Source: Sphingomonas taxi (GTDB taxonomy: Bacteria; Pseudomonadota; Alphaproteobacteria; Sphingomonadales; Sphingomonadaceae). Taken from it: a stretch of DNA of 64,000 bases. The position numbers and the translations under genes were made by a program. The stretch is from positions 112,309 through 176,308 of the forward strand of contig QFMX01000007.1 in the NCBI GenBank assembly GCA_003240625.1, in the 5' to 3' direction. Shown here piece by piece: positions 58,898-64,000 of this stretch (within the stretch, counting starts at the first letter, position 1; the number at the start of each line of letters is the position of its first letter). Under the pieces are notes generated by a model, which was not told where the DNA came from, did no database searches, and was given only the letters and a program-made list of their open reading frames with translations.

Positions 58898-59647
58898 ATG
58901 TTGCACCGCACACTGACGCTTCTGCTCCTCCTCGCGCCCACCGCTGCCGGGGCGCAGTTGTGCGCAGGGCAAAGCGCCGCGATCGCCCCGGACGGCCGCG
59001 CCTTCGGACATCTGCCGTATGGCGACGCGCCCGAAACCGAACTCGTCACGCTGCCGTCCGAGTATTCGGTCGGCAATCCGTGCGTCGTGCGCGCCGACAT
59101 CCTCCCCGACCTCCTCCGCCTGTTCGCCGCGGCGCAATCCGATCCTTCGGTGATGGGTCAACTCCGCGCGCTATCGTGCCAGCGATCGATCGCCCGCCAG
59201 CGCAGCGTCTTCTGTCGCGGCGAGACCAGCAGCGCCGCCGATCGCGCGATCTCTGTCGCACCACCGGGCTATAGCGAGCATTCGACCGGCTACGCGCTGG
59301 ATTTCGCGGTGCGCCCGGCGAACGGGTGTCCGGATGCAGAGGCGTGCATGGCCGCGACCCCTGCAGCGCGCTGGCTTCGCCTGAACGCGCCGCGGTTCGG
59401 GTTCGAACAGAGCTTTCCGGGTGGGAACAAGCAGCACGTGAAGTGGGAGCCATGGCATTGGCGCTGGGTCGGGGCGAGCGGTAGTGCGCGTGGGGCAGCG
59501 AAGGCGCGGTTCGTGTTCGCGCGCGCGCGACGGTTGTATCCGGCCGATCCGGGGGTGGTGCCGCTTGTGGTGAAGTTCAGCGCACCGCCGCCACTACCCA
59601 CGCCGATTGCACCACCGCCGTCTCGGTCGAAGAAGAAGCGACGCTGA
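58898..59647 (+). CDS. Exported M15-type D-Ala-D-Ala carboxypeptidase
   Basis: This 249-residue protein has a signal peptide (MLHRTLTLLLLLAPTAAGAQ). The VanY/M15B zinc site is seen in YSEHSTGYALDFAV (the H and D ligands at about 128 and 135) and PWHWRW at about 185. It likely trims peptidoglycan stem peptides. Six cysteines suggest disulfides. The C-terminal tail is Pro and Lys rich. The ATG at 58898 is chosen because it begins the signal; an ATG at 58844 would add 18 residues. Confidence 0.88.
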   Translation: MLHRTLTLLLLLAPTAAGAQLCAGQSAAIAPDGRAFGHLPYGDAPETELVTLPSEYSVGNPCVVRADILPDLLRLFAAAQSDPSVMGQLRALSCQRSIARQRSVFCRGETSSAADRAISVAPPGYSEHSTGYALDFAVRPANGCPDAEACMAATPAARWLRLNAPRFGFEQSFPGGNKQHVKWEPWHWRWVGASGSARGAAKARFVFARARRLYPADPGVVPLVVKFSAPPPLPTPIAPPPSRSKKKRR

Positions 59648-59660
59648 CACCAAAGGATTT

Positions 59661-59785
59661 GATCCTCCCCCGCCAGGGGGAGGTGGCTGGCCCTTGCCAG
59701 ACGGAGGGGGAGGAAAGGGAAACGCAAGTTGCGCGTCCTCCCCCTCCGTCACCTTCGGTGCCACCTCCCCCTGGCGGGGGAGGAT
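59661..59785. repeat. Palindromic element, family B, copy 5
   Basis: The outer stem is GATCCTCCCCCGCCAGGGGG and its inverse. The left inner hairpin is TGGCCCTTGCCA and the right (inverted) CACCGAAGGTG. It separates the convergent M15 and hemerythrin-like genes. Confidence 0.9.
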
Positions 59786-59812
59786 TGTTACGCCAGCAAT
59801 GCCGCCCCCCGA

Positions 59813-60310
59813 TCAGTGCAGCACCGCTCCGCCAGGGCGCACCACGCCGTCGCGCAACGCGTGGTCGTACAGGATCTCGGTCTCGAGCATCACCTGGCTC
59901 GACAGTCGATCGAGCATCGACTCCGCCTGCACGCCGAACTTCTCCCATTCGCCTGGCTTGATGACCGGCAGCCAGCGGCCGATGAACGCTTTCCAATCGG
60001 ACCGGAGGATATCGAGATTCTCCTCCATCGTCGCGATCGTGTCGGGCGAATATTTCGCCTCCATCGCCACCACCGTGCGGTCGATCACTTCGTCCTCGAG
60101 GTCGAGATGCCTGGCGACGGTGACCGCGAGTTCTATCAGCTTTCGCGATGCGAGGCCGCTCTGCTCGCGCGAGCCCTGCGCAAGATCCGCGAGGACGATG
60201 CATTGCTCGGCGATCCGCTTGTGATCGTCGATCAACTGCGCCCAGTTCGCGCGATCCTCGTCCGAGGCCGCCTGGACCATCACCCTGTCGCTTGCCACCT
60301 TGTCGTTCAT
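59813..60310 (-). CDS. Hemerythrin-like (HHE) domain protein
   Basis: This 165-residue, mostly helical protein starts MNDKVASDRVMVQAASDEDR. A DDHKRIAEQC helix and an ARHLDLEDEVIDRTVVAME helix carry the His and Glu pattern of four-helix hemerythrin-like proteins, but not all five histidine ligands are clear. It may bind iron or sense oxygen or nitric oxide. The ATG at 60310 follows GGCAGG. It is divergent from rpoB. Confidence 0.65.
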   Translation of the reverse strand: MNDKVASDRVMVQAASDEDRANWAQLIDDHKRIAEQCIVLADLAQGSREQSGLASRKLIELAVTVARHLDLEDEVIDRTVVAMEAKYSPDTIATMEENLDILRSDWKAFIGRWLPVIKPGEWEKFGVQAESMLDRLSSQVMLETEILYDHALRDGVVRPGGAVLH

Positions 60311-60473
60311 CCTGCCGTATCCCCCGTACGTATACGATCGACGCGTTACTGTGGATGCGCCTAGCGGTGGAGGCGATCCACAATCTATAGTATTTTCGTC
60401 ACCGTCGACGTTCCAAAACCACCCATTACGAGCCCAGCGGCAGCGTATTGCGCCGCATTTCGACACCAGCCCT

Positions 60474-60502
60474 TTGACAGGACGCGGTGCCGCGCCTATA
60501 TC
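60474..60502 (+). promoter_or_regulatory. Candidate rpoB promoter
   Basis: TTGACA, a 17-bp spacer and TATATC: a near-consensus sigma-70 promoter, about 200 bp before the rpoB ATG. It gives a long 5' leader. No ribosomal protein gene precedes rpoB here, so rpoB may be transcribed from its own promoter. Confidence 0.55.
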
Positions 60503-60587
60503 CGCCTCTCACCACAGCATCCGGGAAATGACATGCCGTCGCGCAGCGTGTCGATCGTATTGGATACCGAGGTTTCATACGCTGAGA

Positions 60588-60620
60588 GCCGCCGCACACG
60601 ATGCGCGCGGCCTTTCTGCG
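60588..60620 (+). promoter_or_regulatory. Hairpin in the rpoB leader, possible attenuator
   Basis: GCCGCCGC pairs with GCGCGCGGC (one bulged C) around ACACGAT, followed by CTTTCTGCG. The short T-run suggests a partial terminator within the leader. The region 60311-60701 otherwise shows no gene. Confidence 0.3.
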
Positions 60621-60701
60621 TTAACGTGCGTCCCGCTTAGGGGTTCCTAAGCACGAATTTACGGCTGACCCGATCAGTTTTTATAGGGCGAAACAAAACC
60701 T

Positions 60702-64000
<3,299 letters not shown>

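Overview
The window is a GC-rich chromosomal segment from an alphaproteobacterium, most likely a Sphingomonas or close relative (inference). The signs are an NDUFA12-type complex I accessory gene next to a DUF2155 gene, an FtsZ with a long linker, a lipoyl E2 and dihydrolipoamide dehydrogenase pair, and many GTG starts coupled to upstream stops by 4-nt overlaps. I saw no phage, transposase, integrase, CRISPR array, rRNA or tRNA gene.

Layout. 1-2.4 kb: the end of an ABC exporter, a TfoX-like protein and a saccharopine-dehydrogenase-like reductase. 2.6-8.6 kb: a small membrane protein, RNase R, a conserved small protein, a SPOR protein and argS. 8.8-13.4 kb: a DUF1501/DUF1800 pair, a small secreted protein and a dGTPase-like HD hydrolase. 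13.4-34.9 kb: a TPR/SPOR protein, then the complete division and cell-wall (dcw) cluster on the minus strand in the order mraZ, rsmH, ftsL, ftsI, murE, murF, mraY, murD, ftsW, murG, murC, murB, ddl, ftsQ, ftsA, ftsZ. Nearly every junction there is an overlap of stop and start. 35-43 kb: a tandemly duplicated gene tail, cysteine synthase, a lipoprotein, a ParA-like ATPase, aat, DUF2155, NDUFA12, DUF192, a double cold-shock protein and recX. 43-60 kb: a fatty acyl-AMP ligase, a GGDEF-EAL protein, an M28 peptidase, a PAS/winged-helix regulator, a universal stress protein, pyruvate dehydrogenase E2, a thioesterase, lpd, a GT-C-like membrane protein, an RcnB-like protein, fRMsr, ArfB, an RluA-type synthase, an M15 peptidase and a hemerythrin-like protein. 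60.7 kb to the end: the start of rpoB.

The most unusual content is a dense set of short, double-armed palindromic elements of several families (about 50-140 bp each). They sit between genes and also, with the reading frame kept open, inside essential genes: rnr, murD, and both ends of murB. One lies at the murF start and may supply its ribosome binding site. One family (five copies) has exchangeable inner hairpins that covary, which points to selection on a folded RNA or single-stranded DNA. A second curiosity is a threefold tandem copy of the 3' end of a small membrane-protein gene, interleaved with one of these element families. Upstream of mraZ there are four G-rich boxes at exact 10-bp spacing that look like an MraZ operator.
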